64,000 bases of DNA. Source: CAYHPY01 sp964358485 (GTDB lineage Bacteria > Elusimicrobiota > Elusimicrobia > UBA1565 > UBA9628). The stretch is taken from positions 1 through 64,000 of the forward strand of contig CAYHPY010000005.1 of the NCBI GenBank assembly GCA_964358485.1, written 5' to 3'. Of this stretch, positions 25,159 through 36,165 are shown piece by piece; positions within the stretch are counted from its first letter, which is position 1, and every line of letters begins with the position of its first letter. The position numbers and the translations under genes are program-made. Below the pieces are notes generated by a model. It searched no databases. It was not told the DNA's origin and saw nothing but the letters and a program-made list of their open reading frames with translations.

Positions 25159-26508
25159 ATGAGAAAAAACCGGCGCGTCCTGCTTTTGGCGATGAGCGGA
25201 TTGCGCATCCAGGACCCGCGCCTGCGGGAGGCCGGGCTCACCTTGCCGGGCTTCGTGGAACGAGGGAAAGTCATCGCCAGCCTCCCGAGCCTGTCCTTGC
25301 TGACGTTGGCCGCCTTGTGTCCTCCGGACTGGGAGCCGGTCTACCGGGAATATGACGAGCTTCCCGAAAACGCCGCCGACTCGATCGCCGCCGAGGGCTT
25401 CGACTTGGTCGCCGTCTCCAGCCTGTCGCCGCGAATCCTGGAAACTTTCGCCCTGGCCGACGCGCTTCGGGCGCGGGGCACGGCCGTGGCGCTGGGCGGG
25501 CTTCATGTGTCGGCCCTGCCCGAGGAAGCTTCGGCCCACGCCGACGCCCTGGTCCTGGGCGAGGGCGAAACGGTTTGGCCCGAACTGCTGGGAGACGCCG
25601 CCGCCGGGCGCCTGCGCCCCCGCTACGCGCGCCGCGCGCGCTCCCTCTGGGAAGATCCCTCCCCCCCGCCCCGCTACGACCTGCTGGAGGTCGAGCGCTA
25701 CAACCGCCTGACTTTGCAATGCGCCCGGGGCTGCCCTTTGCATTGCTCCTTCTGCGGCGCCTCGCGGACCATCAGCCCGTACCGGCTCAAGCCGATCCCG
25801 CAAGTTCGGCGGGAGCTGGAGGCGCTGCTGTCCCGCTGGCCGAGGCCGTTTCTCGAACTGGCCGACGACAACACCTTCGCGAGCAAACCGTGGTCCCGGG
25901 ACCTGGCGCGGCTGTTCGGGGAATACTCCCTGCGCTGGTTCACCGAAACCGACATCTCCGCGGCCGACGATCCCCGGCTGCTCGATCTTTTGGCCCAAAC
26001 CAATTGCGTCCAGCTTCTCATCGGCCTGGAATCGGCCTCCCCGGAGTCCTTGAAAGGCTTGGACAGCCGGGATTGGAAGCGCCGGCAATTCGACGGCTAC
26101 CGCGAGAAAATCCGCCGCATTCAGGCCCGCGGGATCAGCGTCAACGGCTGCTTCATCCTGGGGCTGGATTCCGACGGCCCCGAGTGTTTCGAGGAAACCG
26201 CGCGTTTCGTGGAGGACAGCGGCCTGGCCGAGGTTCAGATCACGGTCCCGACCCCGTTTCCCGGAACCGGCCTATTCCGCCGGCTCGAGGACGAGGGACG
26301 GCTTCCCAAGGCCCCGTTCTGGGACCGGCTCACTTTGTTTGACCCCGTTTTCGCGCCCAAGCGAATGAGCCAAGACGAGCTTCGGGCGGGCTTTCTATCC
26401 TTGATGGGAGGGCTCTATGGCAAATCGGCGGTGGACCGCCGCCGCCGCGCCTTTCGCGCGTGTCGGCGGTCCCGGAGGCTTCATGAACGAACCCCAAGCG
26501 GCGCCTGA
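25159..26508 (+). CDS. B12-binding radical SAM protein
   Basis: 449 residues. Residues 1-150: B12-binding domain (SLLTLAALCPPDWEPVYREYDE, LVAVSSLSPRILETFALAD, ALGGLHVSALPEEA, GEGETVWPELL). rSAM motif C192-x3-C196-x2-C199 (GCPLHCSFC), then ELADDNTFAS, LLIGLESASPESL and TVPTPFPGTGLFRRL. This is a typical B12-rSAM of about 450 residues, of the kind that methylates unactivated carbons; substrate unknown. It has its own promoter and overlaps the following membrane protein gene by 26 bases. Confidence 0.87.
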   Translation: MRKNRRVLLLAMSGLRIQDPRLREAGLTLPGFVERGKVIASLPSLSLLTLAALCPPDWEPVYREYDELPENAADSIAAEGFDLVAVSSLSPRILETFALADALRARGTAVALGGLHVSALPEEASAHADALVLGEGETVWPELLGDAAAGRLRPRYARRARSLWEDPSPPPRYDLLEVERYNRLTLQCARGCPLHCSFCGASRTISPYRLKPIPQVRRELEALLSRWPRPFLELADDNTFASKPWSRDLARLFGEYSLRWFTETDISAADDPRLLDLLAQTNCVQLLIGLESASPESLKGLDSRDWKRRQFDGYREKIRRIQARGISVNGCFILGLDSDGPECFEETARFVEDSGLAEVQITVPTPFPGTGLFRRLEDEGRLPKAPFWDRLTLFDPVFAPKRMSQDELRAGFLSLMGGLYGKSAVDRRRRAFRACRRSRRLHERTPSGA

Positions 26509-27205
26509 GCGGCCGGGCCTGCCCTGGGACGCGATCGCGCGCGTCCTGTTCTTGCGGGCCGGGGCCGAGGAAATCCGCCTCTTCGGGAACCGGGAACTGG
26601 CGGTGGGCGCGGTTTCCTGCTGGATCGTGGGGCTCGGACGCTGGTGGGACGATCCGAAAGCCGAGCTTCTCCAAAAACTGGGGTTGGGCTCCGTGGTCTA
26701 CCCTTTCGCGTTGGGCGCGTTGATTTGGCTTTTATTTTGGCCGTGGCGCCTGACCCATTGGCGCTACAAGGCCCTGGTCGCCTACATATCCCTCTGCGCC
26801 GCGCCCGGCCTTCTGTACGCGGTTCCGGTGGAGATGTTCCTTTCGGGGGACGCCGCGCTTTCCTACAACGCCGTCGCCCTTTCGATCGTCGCCCTTTGGC
26901 GCGTGGTTCTGATCATGCGCTACCTGCTCCTGGCCCCGCCGCTCGGCTTCGGCCTGACGATGGTCGCGACGCTGATCCCAGTCGGCGCGATCGCCATCGG
27001 ATTGACCATGTTCAACGTCTCGACCGGCGTGATCGAGGGAATGGGAGGCTTCCGCGGCAGTCCCAAGGACGCCTTCGCGGCCCAGGTCGGGATTATGGCC
27101 AGCATCCTTCTGTTTTGGCCGCTGGTCGGGGCGGTCCTGGTCCACCTCGGCTATACCATCAAGGTCTGGTTCTGGCCCAAGCCGCCGGATCAAAGCCCTT
27201 TGTAG
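26483..27205 (+). CDS. YIP1-like polytopic membrane protein
   Basis: 240 residues from MNEPQAAPERPG, preceded by a GGAGG ribosome site 6 nt upstream. Five hydrophobic segments are visible (for example YPFALGALIWLLFWPW, ALVAYISLCAAPGLLYAVPV, PLGFGLTMVATLIPVGAIAIGL, ASILLFWPLVGAVLVHLGY). The layout resembles the Yip1 domain family; no catalytic motif is evident. Cotranscribed with the B12-rSAM gene. Its end overlaps the end of the opposite-strand DHOD-like gene by 16 bases. Confidence 0.65.
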   Translation: MNEPQAAPERPGLPWDAIARVLFLRAGAEEIRLFGNRELAVGAVSCWIVGLGRWWDDPKAELLQKLGLGSVVYPFALGALIWLLFWPWRLTHWRYKALVAYISLCAAPGLLYAVPVEMFLSGDAALSYNAVALSIVALWRVVLIMRYLLLAPPLGFGLTMVATLIPVGAIAIGLTMFNVSTGVIEGMGGFRGSPKDAFAAQVGIMASILLFWPLVGAVLVHLGYTIKVWFWPKPPDQSPL

Positions 27206-28185
27206 GTCGTCAGGGTGCGGATGTACTGCTGGCGCTCGAAGGCGCTGGGATCGGAGCAATTGCGCTGGCTCATGCTGCCCCGCAGCTGCGTGACGGAGGC
27301 GTATTCCCGCTCCTCAAGCCACCGGACGAGCTCCCCTTCCATGACCTTGAGATGGTCGATGCCGAATTTATAGAGGACCGAACAGAGCATGGTGACGCTG
27401 GCCCCCGCCATGAGAAGCTTGAGGGCGTCGGTGGCGGCGTGGACCCCGCTGGTGGCGGCCAAATCGGCCTTGATCCGCCCGGAAAGCACCGCCGTCCAAT
27501 GAAGCGGCAGGCGCAGGGCCTGGGGCGTGCTCAAAAGCAGGTTGGGCCGCACCTCCAGGGCGTCGAGGTCGAAATCCGGCTGGTAAAAGCGGTTGAAAAG
27601 GACCAGGGCCCCGGCCCCCGCATCGTCGAGCTGTTTGGCCATGTGCGCCATGTTGCTGAAAAAGGGGCTGACCTTGACGGCCACCGGAATGCTCACCGCC
27701 GCGCGCACGGCCCGCAGGATCTCGACATGGGTCCGCTCCACCTCGGCACCGTCGACGGAGGGGTCGGTGGGAATGTAATAAATGTTGAGCTCCAGCGCGT
27801 CGGCCCCGGCCGTTTGCATGTCCTTGGCGTGCCCGGTCCAACCGCCCAGCGAGGTTCCGTTGAGGCTGGCGATGATCGGGATTTTCGCCGCTTCCTTGGC
27901 CTTGCGGATGTGGTTGAGATAGGCCTCCGGCCCCCAATGGAAGGTTTCCACCGCGGGAAAGAAGCTCTGCGCCTCGGCGTAGGCGTTGGTGTGCTCGGTC
28001 AGGCGCGTCAAAAGCTCGTCGCGGTCGCGCGTCAACTGTTCCTCGAACAACGAACTCAGGACCACGGCGGAGGCCCCGGCGTCCTCCATCTTCCTGATTC
28101 CGTCGAGCGTTTCCGACAGGGGGCTGGCCGAGCAGACCAGCGGCGTGCGCAATTTCATTCCGAGATAGGAAGTGCTCAGGTCCAT
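27190..28185 (-). CDS. dihydroorotate dehydrogenase-like flavoprotein
   Basis: 331 residues, TIM-barrel FMN protein of the DHOD type: STSYLGMKLRTPLVCSASPL, PIIASLNGTSLGGW, ALELNIYYIPTDPSVDG, IPVAVKVSPFFSN, ALVLFNRFYQPDFDLD, SGVHAATDALKLLMAGASV. It lies 10 nt after nifJ and is surely cotranscribed. This paralogue is commonly found next to pyruvate:ferredoxin oxidoreductase genes, so a redox role rather than pyrimidine synthesis is likely, but its substrate is not established. No pyr genes are nearby. Confidence 0.85.
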   Translation of the reverse strand: MDLSTSYLGMKLRTPLVCSASPLSETLDGIRKMEDAGASAVVLSSLFEEQLTRDRDELLTRLTEHTNAYAEAQSFFPAVETFHWGPEAYLNHIRKAKEAAKIPIIASLNGTSLGGWTGHAKDMQTAGADALELNIYYIPTDPSVDGAEVERTHVEILRAVRAAVSIPVAVKVSPFFSNMAHMAKQLDDAGAGALVLFNRFYQPDFDLDALEVRPNLLLSTPQALRLPLHWTAVLSGRIKADLAATSGVHAATDALKLLMAGASVTMLCSVLYKFGIDHLKVMEGELVRWLEEREYASVTQLRGSMSQRNCSDPSAFERQQYIRTLTTYKGL

Positions 28186-28195
28186 GGCCGGTTGC

Positions 28196-31732
<3,537 letters not shown>

Positions 31733-31811
31733 GGTAGTGGGAGTCCCTTTGCTTTGCAACGGTATGGCCAAACCCCGGCCGCTAAGAAATTTCTCAGTCG
31801 TGAAGGCGGGA

Positions 31812-31829
31812 AATGATGGCGCCATCATT
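31812..31829. promoter_or_regulatory. 18-bp perfect palindrome upstream of nifJ (candidate operator)
   Basis: AATGATGGCGCCATCATT is perfectly symmetrical and lies 80-97 nt before the nifJ ATG in an AT-richer spacer. It is a good size for a dimeric HTH regulator. No matching regulator gene is adjacent, and no convincing -35/-10 pair could be fixed beside it. Confidence 0.5.
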
Positions 31830-31983
31830 CTCAACAAAAAAAACTTTAAAAACATGGATAATCACCAAACAGGGTCGATTTTTTTTTGACAGGAAATATT
31901 CCCAAGGGACCGGCATGGGCCCCGGGTCCTTTTCCTGCGGCGTTCTGGGTCCTTGGTCCCTCCTGCGCCGTCCCTCCTTGGAG

Positions 31984-31989
31984 TACAAT
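31984..31989 (+). promoter_or_regulatory. -10 box close to the start of the Cys-repeat gene
   Basis: TACAAT ends 8 nt before the ATG at 31998, with AGGAAACC between. If used, the transcript would begin at or just before the start codon. No good -35 box is seen. Confidence 0.45.
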
Positions 31990-31997
31990 AGGAAACC

Positions 31998-32741
31998 ATG
32001 AAAACCTCCCCTCTCTTTCTTGCCGCCGGTTTTTTTGCGGCCCTCGCCCGCGCCGCGTCCGCCGCCCCCAGCCTCCCCTGGGACTCGGCCGACCCGGTCG
32101 CCGCTTTGCGCTGCGAACTGGCCGCCCCTTCCCCCGCCCCCGAATTCGTCGCCGCGCCCGTGGCGGCCCCCAAGACCCCGCCCAAACCTTTCGCCGCCGG
32201 GGCCGAGGGCGGCTACGGCGCCTGCGTGGCCAAGGGCTACTCCCACTCCTCCTGCAAAGACGCCCAAACCGGCTACGCGGCCTGCTCGGCCAACGGTTAC
32301 TCCCACGCCTCCTGCAAGGACGCCAAGGGCGGCTACGCGGCCTGCACGGCCAACGGCTACTCCCACGCCTCCTGCAAGGACGCCGATGTGGGTTATTCCG
32401 CCTGTTCAGCCAACGGCTATTCCCACGCCTCGTGCAAGGACGCCAAGGGCGGCTACGCGGCCTGCACCTCCAACGGCTACTCCCACGCTTCCTGCAAGGA
32501 CGCCGATGTGGGTTATTCGGCCTGTTCGTCCAACGGCTATTCCCACGCCTCGTGCAAGGACGCCAAGGGGGGCTACGCGGCCTGCACGGCCAACGGCTAT
32601 TCGCATGCCTCGTGCAAGGACGCCGACCTGGGCTACGCGGCGTGCATCTCCAACGGCTATTCGCACGCGTCCTGCAAAGACGCCCGGGAAGGCTACAAGG
32701 ACTGCGTCGCCAACGGCTACTCGCACGCCTCCTGCAAATAG
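31998..32741 (+). CDS. exported 20-residue Cys-repeat protein
   Basis: 247 residues. Signal peptide (KTSPLFLAAGFFAALARAASA), a Pro/Ala linker of about 50 residues, then nine tandem 20-residue repeats of the form GYxACxxNGYSHASCKDAxx from residue 72 to the end. Each repeat carries two Cys nine residues apart and one invariant NGYSH. Units alternate in pairs (KG-type and DV-type), giving a 40-residue super-repeat in the middle. Each unit contains a His-Ala-Ser triplet (the first His-Ser-Ser). No family is recognised. Exported cysteines suggest disulphide-linked or metal-binding repeats. No cotranscribed partner; the next gene is convergent. Confidence 0.82.
   Translation: MKTSPLFLAAGFFAALARAASAAPSLPWDSADPVAALRCELAAPSPAPEFVAAPVAAPKTPPKPFAAGAEGGYGACVAKGYSHSSCKDAQTGYAACSANGYSHASCKDAKGGYAACTANGYSHASCKDADVGYSACSANGYSHASCKDAKGGYAACTSNGYSHASCKDADVGYSACSSNGYSHASCKDAKGGYAACTANGYSHASCKDADLGYAACISNGYSHASCKDAREGYKDCVANGYSHASCK
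32211..32738 (+). repeat. nine 60-bp tandem coding repeats
   Basis: Repeats 1-8 are exactly 60 bp and the ninth is cut to 48 bp by the stop codon. Copies differ mostly at third positions and at the two-residue linker, and copies 3/5 and 4/6 are most alike, pointing to duplication of a 120-bp unit. The repeats are wholly within the exported Cys-repeat gene. Confidence 0.9.
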
Positions 32742-32744
32742 CCG

Positions 32745-32760
32745 CGCGGCCTAGGCCGCG
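32745..32760. terminator. 16-bp palindrome between convergent genes
   Basis: CGCGGCCTAGGCCGCG lies directly after the Cys-repeat gene and includes the stop codon of the opposite-strand FAH gene. A short stem without a T-run; it may end transcription from both sides, but is weak as a terminator. Confidence 0.35.
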
Positions 32761-33350
32761 GCCACCGTCAGCTTAAGGACGCTCTCGCCGTCGCCCAGCC
32801 GCGCCTCGATCCGGTCTCCGGCGGCCACCGGCCCCACCCCGGCGGGCGTGCCGGTGTAAAGCAGATCGCCCTCCTCCACCGCGAAATGGCGGTTCAGGTA
32901 GTCCAGCAGCCGCTCGACGGGCCAGAGCATGGCGTTCGGATCGCCTTGCTGGCGCGGGGCTCCGTTGACCGACAGGAAAAACGCCGCGCCGGGGCGCAAG
33001 GGCACGAAATTTCCCACGGCCGCGAACCCCGGCCGCGCCTTGGCCATGGTCCACGGCAGGCCCTTGTTTTTGGCGGATTGTTGAATATCGCGCGCGGTGA
33101 AATCCACGCCCACGGCCATCCCGCGCTTCGCCCCGACGGCCAGGACCAACTCAACCTCATGCTCCACCCGCTTGCTGTCGGCGGGCAGGCGCAAAGTCCC
33201 GCCGTCGAAAAGCAGGGACGAGGCGGGTTTGAGGAAGATGAGGGGCGCCTCGGGAACCGGATTGCCCAGCTCGCGCGCGTGCTCGGCATAGTTGCGCCCC
33301 ACGCACCAGATCGTGCCGACTGGGCGGGAGAGTCCGGGCGGGGTTTTCAT
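32751..33350 (-). CDS. fumarylacetoacetate hydrolase (FAH) family protein
   Basis: 199 residues, the size of the short FAHD1-like members. Visible: GTIWCVGRNYAEHARELGN, PLIFLKPASSLL, the metal-binding region VEHEVELVLAVG, FTARDIQQSAKNKGLPWTMAK and LLYTGTPAGVGPV. Such enzymes hydrolyse or decarboxylate 2-keto or acylpyruvate compounds using a divalent metal. The exact substrate is unknown. It follows a hairpin repeat and appears to be a separate or downstream unit from the five-repeat protein. Confidence 0.9.
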   Translation of the reverse strand: MKTPPGLSRPVGTIWCVGRNYAEHARELGNPVPEAPLIFLKPASSLLFDGGTLRLPADSKRVEHEVELVLAVGAKRGMAVGVDFTARDIQQSAKNKGLPWTMAKARPGFAAVGNFVPLRPGAAFFLSVNGAPRQQGDPNAMLWPVERLLDYLNRHFAVEEGDLLYTGTPAGVGPVAAGDRIEARLGDGESVLKLTVAAA

Positions 33351-33384
33351 GGCGCTTGGCTTTCGGCGCGGGTCCGGCTGAGGC

Positions 33385-33404
33385 GACTGTGTTCAAACAC
33401 AGTC
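33385..33404. repeat. REP-like hairpin, copy 1
   Basis: GACTGTGTT, two bases, then AACACAGTC: a perfect 9-bp stem in the 67-nt gap between two minus-strand genes. A relative lies at 35247-35272, which points to a dispersed palindromic repeat or a recurrent terminator design. Confidence 0.6.
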
Positions 33405-33417
33405 CGCCCCGAAGATT

Positions 33418-34545
33418 TCAGCGGGCCAAGTAATCCAAGACGAAGGAATAATCCCGTCCCGCGGGGATGACCTGCGAGCCGACGACCTTGAGGCCGGCGG
33501 CATCGAAGGCGGCGACCTTCTCTTTCATGGCGGTTTCGGCCTCGCTCTCGAAAGAGAAAGTCTCCTGCGCCTGATAGGTTTTTACCGTAACGGAAGGGTA
33601 GGAAGAAGAACCTCGGTAAATGAACTCCACCAGGAAATCCACCGCGAAGGAATAGTCCCGCCCGGCCTTGCGGACATAAGAAGAAATGGGCGCGACCCCG
33701 GCGGAAGCAAAGACGGCCAAGCTTCGGCGGGCCGCTTCCTCGGCGCCGCTCTCGAAGGAAAAAATCCCGCGGGCCTGGTAGGACGCGGACGCGTAGCGCG
33801 GGCGCGGGCCGTGGCGGTTGGTCCTCAAAGCATATTCGATCTCCACGGAATAATCCCGGTCGGGGCGGCGGACCGCGCGCGTGCGCAGGACCGGAATGCC
33901 GGCTTGGCGAAAGCGCCCCGCCATTTCCTGGGCGGCGGCCTCGGCCCCGCTCTCGAAGGTATGTTTGCCCGAGAGGTGCTTCTCGATGCGGACCTCGTCG
34001 GTCTGGGCCGGGCGCAGGAGATTGGGAACAAAATAAGCCAGCTCGAAGCCGTGGTCGCGGCCCGCGGGGACCAGGGCGGAGGCGACGACCGTCAACCCGG
34101 CCGAGCGGAGATTGGCCTCGGCCGCGTTCAAGGCCTCCTGGGCGTCGCTTTCCCGCCAAAAAGACGCGGGGCCGCGATAGGCGCTCAGGATCAGCGCCTG
34201 AGGATTTCCAGAGCCGGGCTGGAGCGTGGGAAGGTATTCGACGGCAAAGCCGTGCTTGCGGTTGGCCTTCTGCGTGGTGCGGCCGCCCAGCACCGTGATT
34301 CCGGCCGCGCGAAACGCCGCCAGGCGGTTTTCCAGCTCCTCCCGCGCGTCGCTTTCGAAGGTGAATTCTTCCTCGGTCTCGTAGACCGCGATCTCGACGG
34401 GCCGGGGCGGCTCCGGGGAAGGGCGCTCGTAGCCCGAGGGGGCGAGGCTCTCCAACTGGACCATGGCCGGGATCGCCCCCGACGGAGTCGAGAAAGCGGG
34501 AGTCGAGAAGGCGAGGACGGCGGCCGCGAGGATTGTCGATTTCAT
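33418..34545 (-). CDS. exported protein of five ~65-residue repeats
   Basis: 375 residues from MKSTIL (GGAG 7 nt upstream); an in-frame ATG at 34557 is possible. Signal peptide (STILAAAVLAFSTPAFS). After a short linker come five repeats, each with an ETFSFESEAE-like element, a helix (xxxxLAAFxAAGLxVV) and a PAGRDYSFxVDYL strand: about residues 53-110, 118-175, 185-240, 250-310, 315-375. The repeats look like small alpha/beta units of unknown family. Repeats 1-4 diverge while 5 is closest to consensus. Periplasmic or surface role likely; function not known. Confidence 0.75.
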   Translation of the reverse strand: MKSTILAAAVLAFSTPAFSTPSGAIPAMVQLESLAPSGYERPSPEPPRPVEIAVYETEEEFTFESDAREELENRLAAFRAAGITVLGGRTTQKANRKHGFAVEYLPTLQPGSGNPQALILSAYRGPASFWRESDAQEALNAAEANLRSAGLTVVASALVPAGRDHGFELAYFVPNLLRPAQTDEVRIEKHLSGKHTFESGAEAAAQEMAGRFRQAGIPVLRTRAVRRPDRDYSVEIEYALRTNRHGPRPRYASASYQARGIFSFESGAEEAARRSLAVFASAGVAPISSYVRKAGRDYSFAVDFLVEFIYRGSSSYPSVTVKTYQAQETFSFESEAETAMKEKVAAFDAAGLKVVGSQVIPAGRDYSFVLDYLAR

Positions 34546-34635
34546 GAAATTCTCCAAAGACTGCTCGGGAAGATTGTACCACAGGACCGGCCCCCCGGAG
34601 AGGCGGGAGCGCGGCGGACGTGTTCCTGGGAAGGC

Positions 34636-35082
34636 CTAGGCCGGAGGGCGTTGCCGGCGGGCCCGGAGGCGCTCAACGAAGAGCTCGAGGTATTTTTCCT
34701 CCTTGCAGACCTCGCTGAGGATTTTGGCCGCGTCGCTGAGGCTGACGATCCCGACCAGTTTCCCCATTTCCGTGATGGGAATATGGCGGAAGTCGTTCTT
34801 GGCGAAGACCGAGAAGACCGTCGCCAGGGGAGCCTCGGTGACGAGGGATACGGGCTTCTCCGTCATGACCTCGACGAGCCTGGTTTTTGCCGGATCCTTC
34901 CCGGCCGACACCACCCGGTTGAGCAGGTCGCGTTCGGAGAAAATCCCCACCGGCCTGCCGCCGTCGAGAATGACCGCGCAGCCGACCTTGGCTTTGGTCA
35001 TCATCTGGCAGGTCTGGAGAACCGTATCGGACATCGTCGCCGCGAGGACTTCGCAGGCGAGCAGGCTGGCGTCGTGAGACAT
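34636..35082 (-). CDS. tandem CBS-domain protein
   Basis: 148 residues from MSHDASLL, preceded by a strong GGAGGTGG ribosome site. Two CBS motifs make up the protein: about 8-65 (SDTVLQTCQMMTKAKVGCAVIL, PVGIFSERDLLNRV) and 70-130 (EKPVSLVTEAPLATVFSVFA, RHIPITEMGKLVGIVSLSDAA). CBS pairs bind adenine nucleotides and regulate partner proteins. No partner domain is fused and none is adjacent. Confidence 0.9.
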   Translation of the reverse strand: MSHDASLLACEVLAATMSDTVLQTCQMMTKAKVGCAVILDGGRPVGIFSERDLLNRVVSAGKDPAKTRLVEVMTEKPVSLVTEAPLATVFSVFAKNDFRHIPITEMGKLVGIVSLSDAAKILSEVCKEEKYLELFVERLRARRQRPPA

Positions 35083-35246
35083 AAACCACCTCCACGCTCG
35101 GGACATTCCGAGGAGGCGGTCTCGGGCGCCGGCGGCGCCCCGGGGCCTGGACAGGGGTTGCGTCCCCATGAGTTTAGCCGGATTTCTCCGACGGCGCAAG
35201 GCCCCCTCCCCGACGAGGCGGGAGCGCCCCGTAAGATCCCCCGGAA

Positions 35247-35272
35247 GGGCGACTGTTTGAATACAGTCGCCC
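35247..35272. repeat. REP-like hairpin, copy 2
   Basis: GGGCGACTGT and ACAGTCGCCC form a perfect 10-bp stem around TTGAAT. The stem and loop (GACTGT..TTGAA..ACAGTC) match the element at 33385-33404 read on the other strand. It lies between the CBS gene and the promoter of the AAA+/beta-helix operon. Confidence 0.6.
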
Positions 35273-35314
35273 CCCGTTCACACCTTAAACCTGGAAACTT
35301 CCGTCTTTACCTCT

Positions 35315-35320
35315 TATACT
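35315..35320 (+). promoter_or_regulatory. -10 box of the AAA+/beta-helix operon
   Basis: TATACT ends 8 nt before the ATG at 35329 in an otherwise GC-rich region. No ribosome site fits in the gap, so the transcript would be almost leaderless. The -35 region is weak. Confidence 0.55.
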
Positions 35321-35328
35321 ATCGAGGC

Positions 35329-36165
35329 ATGAGCCCCTCCGACCCGGAACCGGAAAGACAAAACCCCCGCCCCGGCGCGGGGGACTCTGATTCCCAAGCA
35401 AACCGGGGCGGGGCGTATGTTCCTCTCCCTCCAAACCCAACCCCAACTCCCTCTAAGAAACTAGCCCTGGCGGCGGGAGCTCTGGCCGCTCTGCTGGCCG
35501 GCACCGGGATTTTTCAGATGCTGCGCGCGCCCGCGCCGCCGGTCCAGCCGCCGGCCGAAACGGGACTGGCCCTGGCCGCGAAAACCAAAAAAGTTTTTCT
35601 GGTCAGCATGAAAGACTTGGACGCGCAGGCCACCTCCCGCGCGCGCCAGACCATGGGCGCTCCCGGAACGGCCTCGGCCGGGGAGCCCTCCCGGGATCCG
35701 TCGATGTTGTCGGCCCCCGGCCCGGGGGTGGTTCGGACCGACGGGCTCCGCGCGCCCGAACTCCGCCCGGCTCCGGCGCCGCCCGCCCAAGCCCCGGACG
35801 GTTCGGGCGTGCTGGACGCCCTCTCCGCCGCGCCGCAAACCGTCAAAGAGCAGGTCCGCAACGGGTCCATGAGCCTGTTCACCTTCCACTTCGTGGATTT
35901 CGTGGCCGAGGATGGAGACATCGTGGGCGTGAGCGTGGACGGCCGGGACCTGGGGCGGGTGACCTTGAGCCACGCCGGGGCCAGCCTCACCATCCCGCTC
36001 AAGCCCGGGGAACAGCACGTCATCCGCTTCACGGCTCTGCACGACGGCGGGGGCGGAGTGACCTTCGGCGCGGTGTCCTCCGTGGGACGGCTCAAGACCA
36101 AGGTCATGACGGTGGGCGAATATGACGAGTGGGTCATCGCCTTCCAAAGCGAGCTCGGCCGGTGA
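35329..36165 (+). CDS. single-pass membrane protein with Pro-rich linker and C-terminal beta domain
   Basis: 278 residues, first gene of the AAA+/beta-helix operon. A Pro-rich cytoplasmic N-terminus (residues 1-42) is followed by one membrane helix (LALAAGALAALLAGTGIF), a long Pro/Ala linker and a folded C-terminal part from about 165 (MSLFTFHFVDFVAEDGDIVG, VTLSHAGASLTIPLKPGEQH) that resembles a small beta-sandwich. Family not recognised. Its stop overlaps the next gene's GTG (GTGA). The architecture is similar to the protein at 44354 but the C-terminal parts differ. Confidence 0.75.
   Translation: MSPSDPEPERQNPRPGAGDSDSQANRGGAYVPLPPNPTPTPSKKLALAAGALAALLAGTGIFQMLRAPAPPVQPPAETGLALAAKTKKVFLVSMKDLDAQATSRARQTMGAPGTASAGEPSRDPSMLSAPGPGVVRTDGLRAPELRPAPAPPAQAPDGSGVLDALSAAPQTVKEQVRNGSMSLFTFHFVDFVAEDGDIVGVSVDGRDLGRVTLSHAGASLTIPLKPGEQHVIRFTALHDGGGGVTFGAVSSVGRLKTKVMTVGEYDEWVIAFQSELGR

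Noticed and set aside
32211..32738. 60-bp tandem repeats as a CRISPR array
   Set aside because: No unique spacers; the units are contiguous, in frame and code for Cys repeats.
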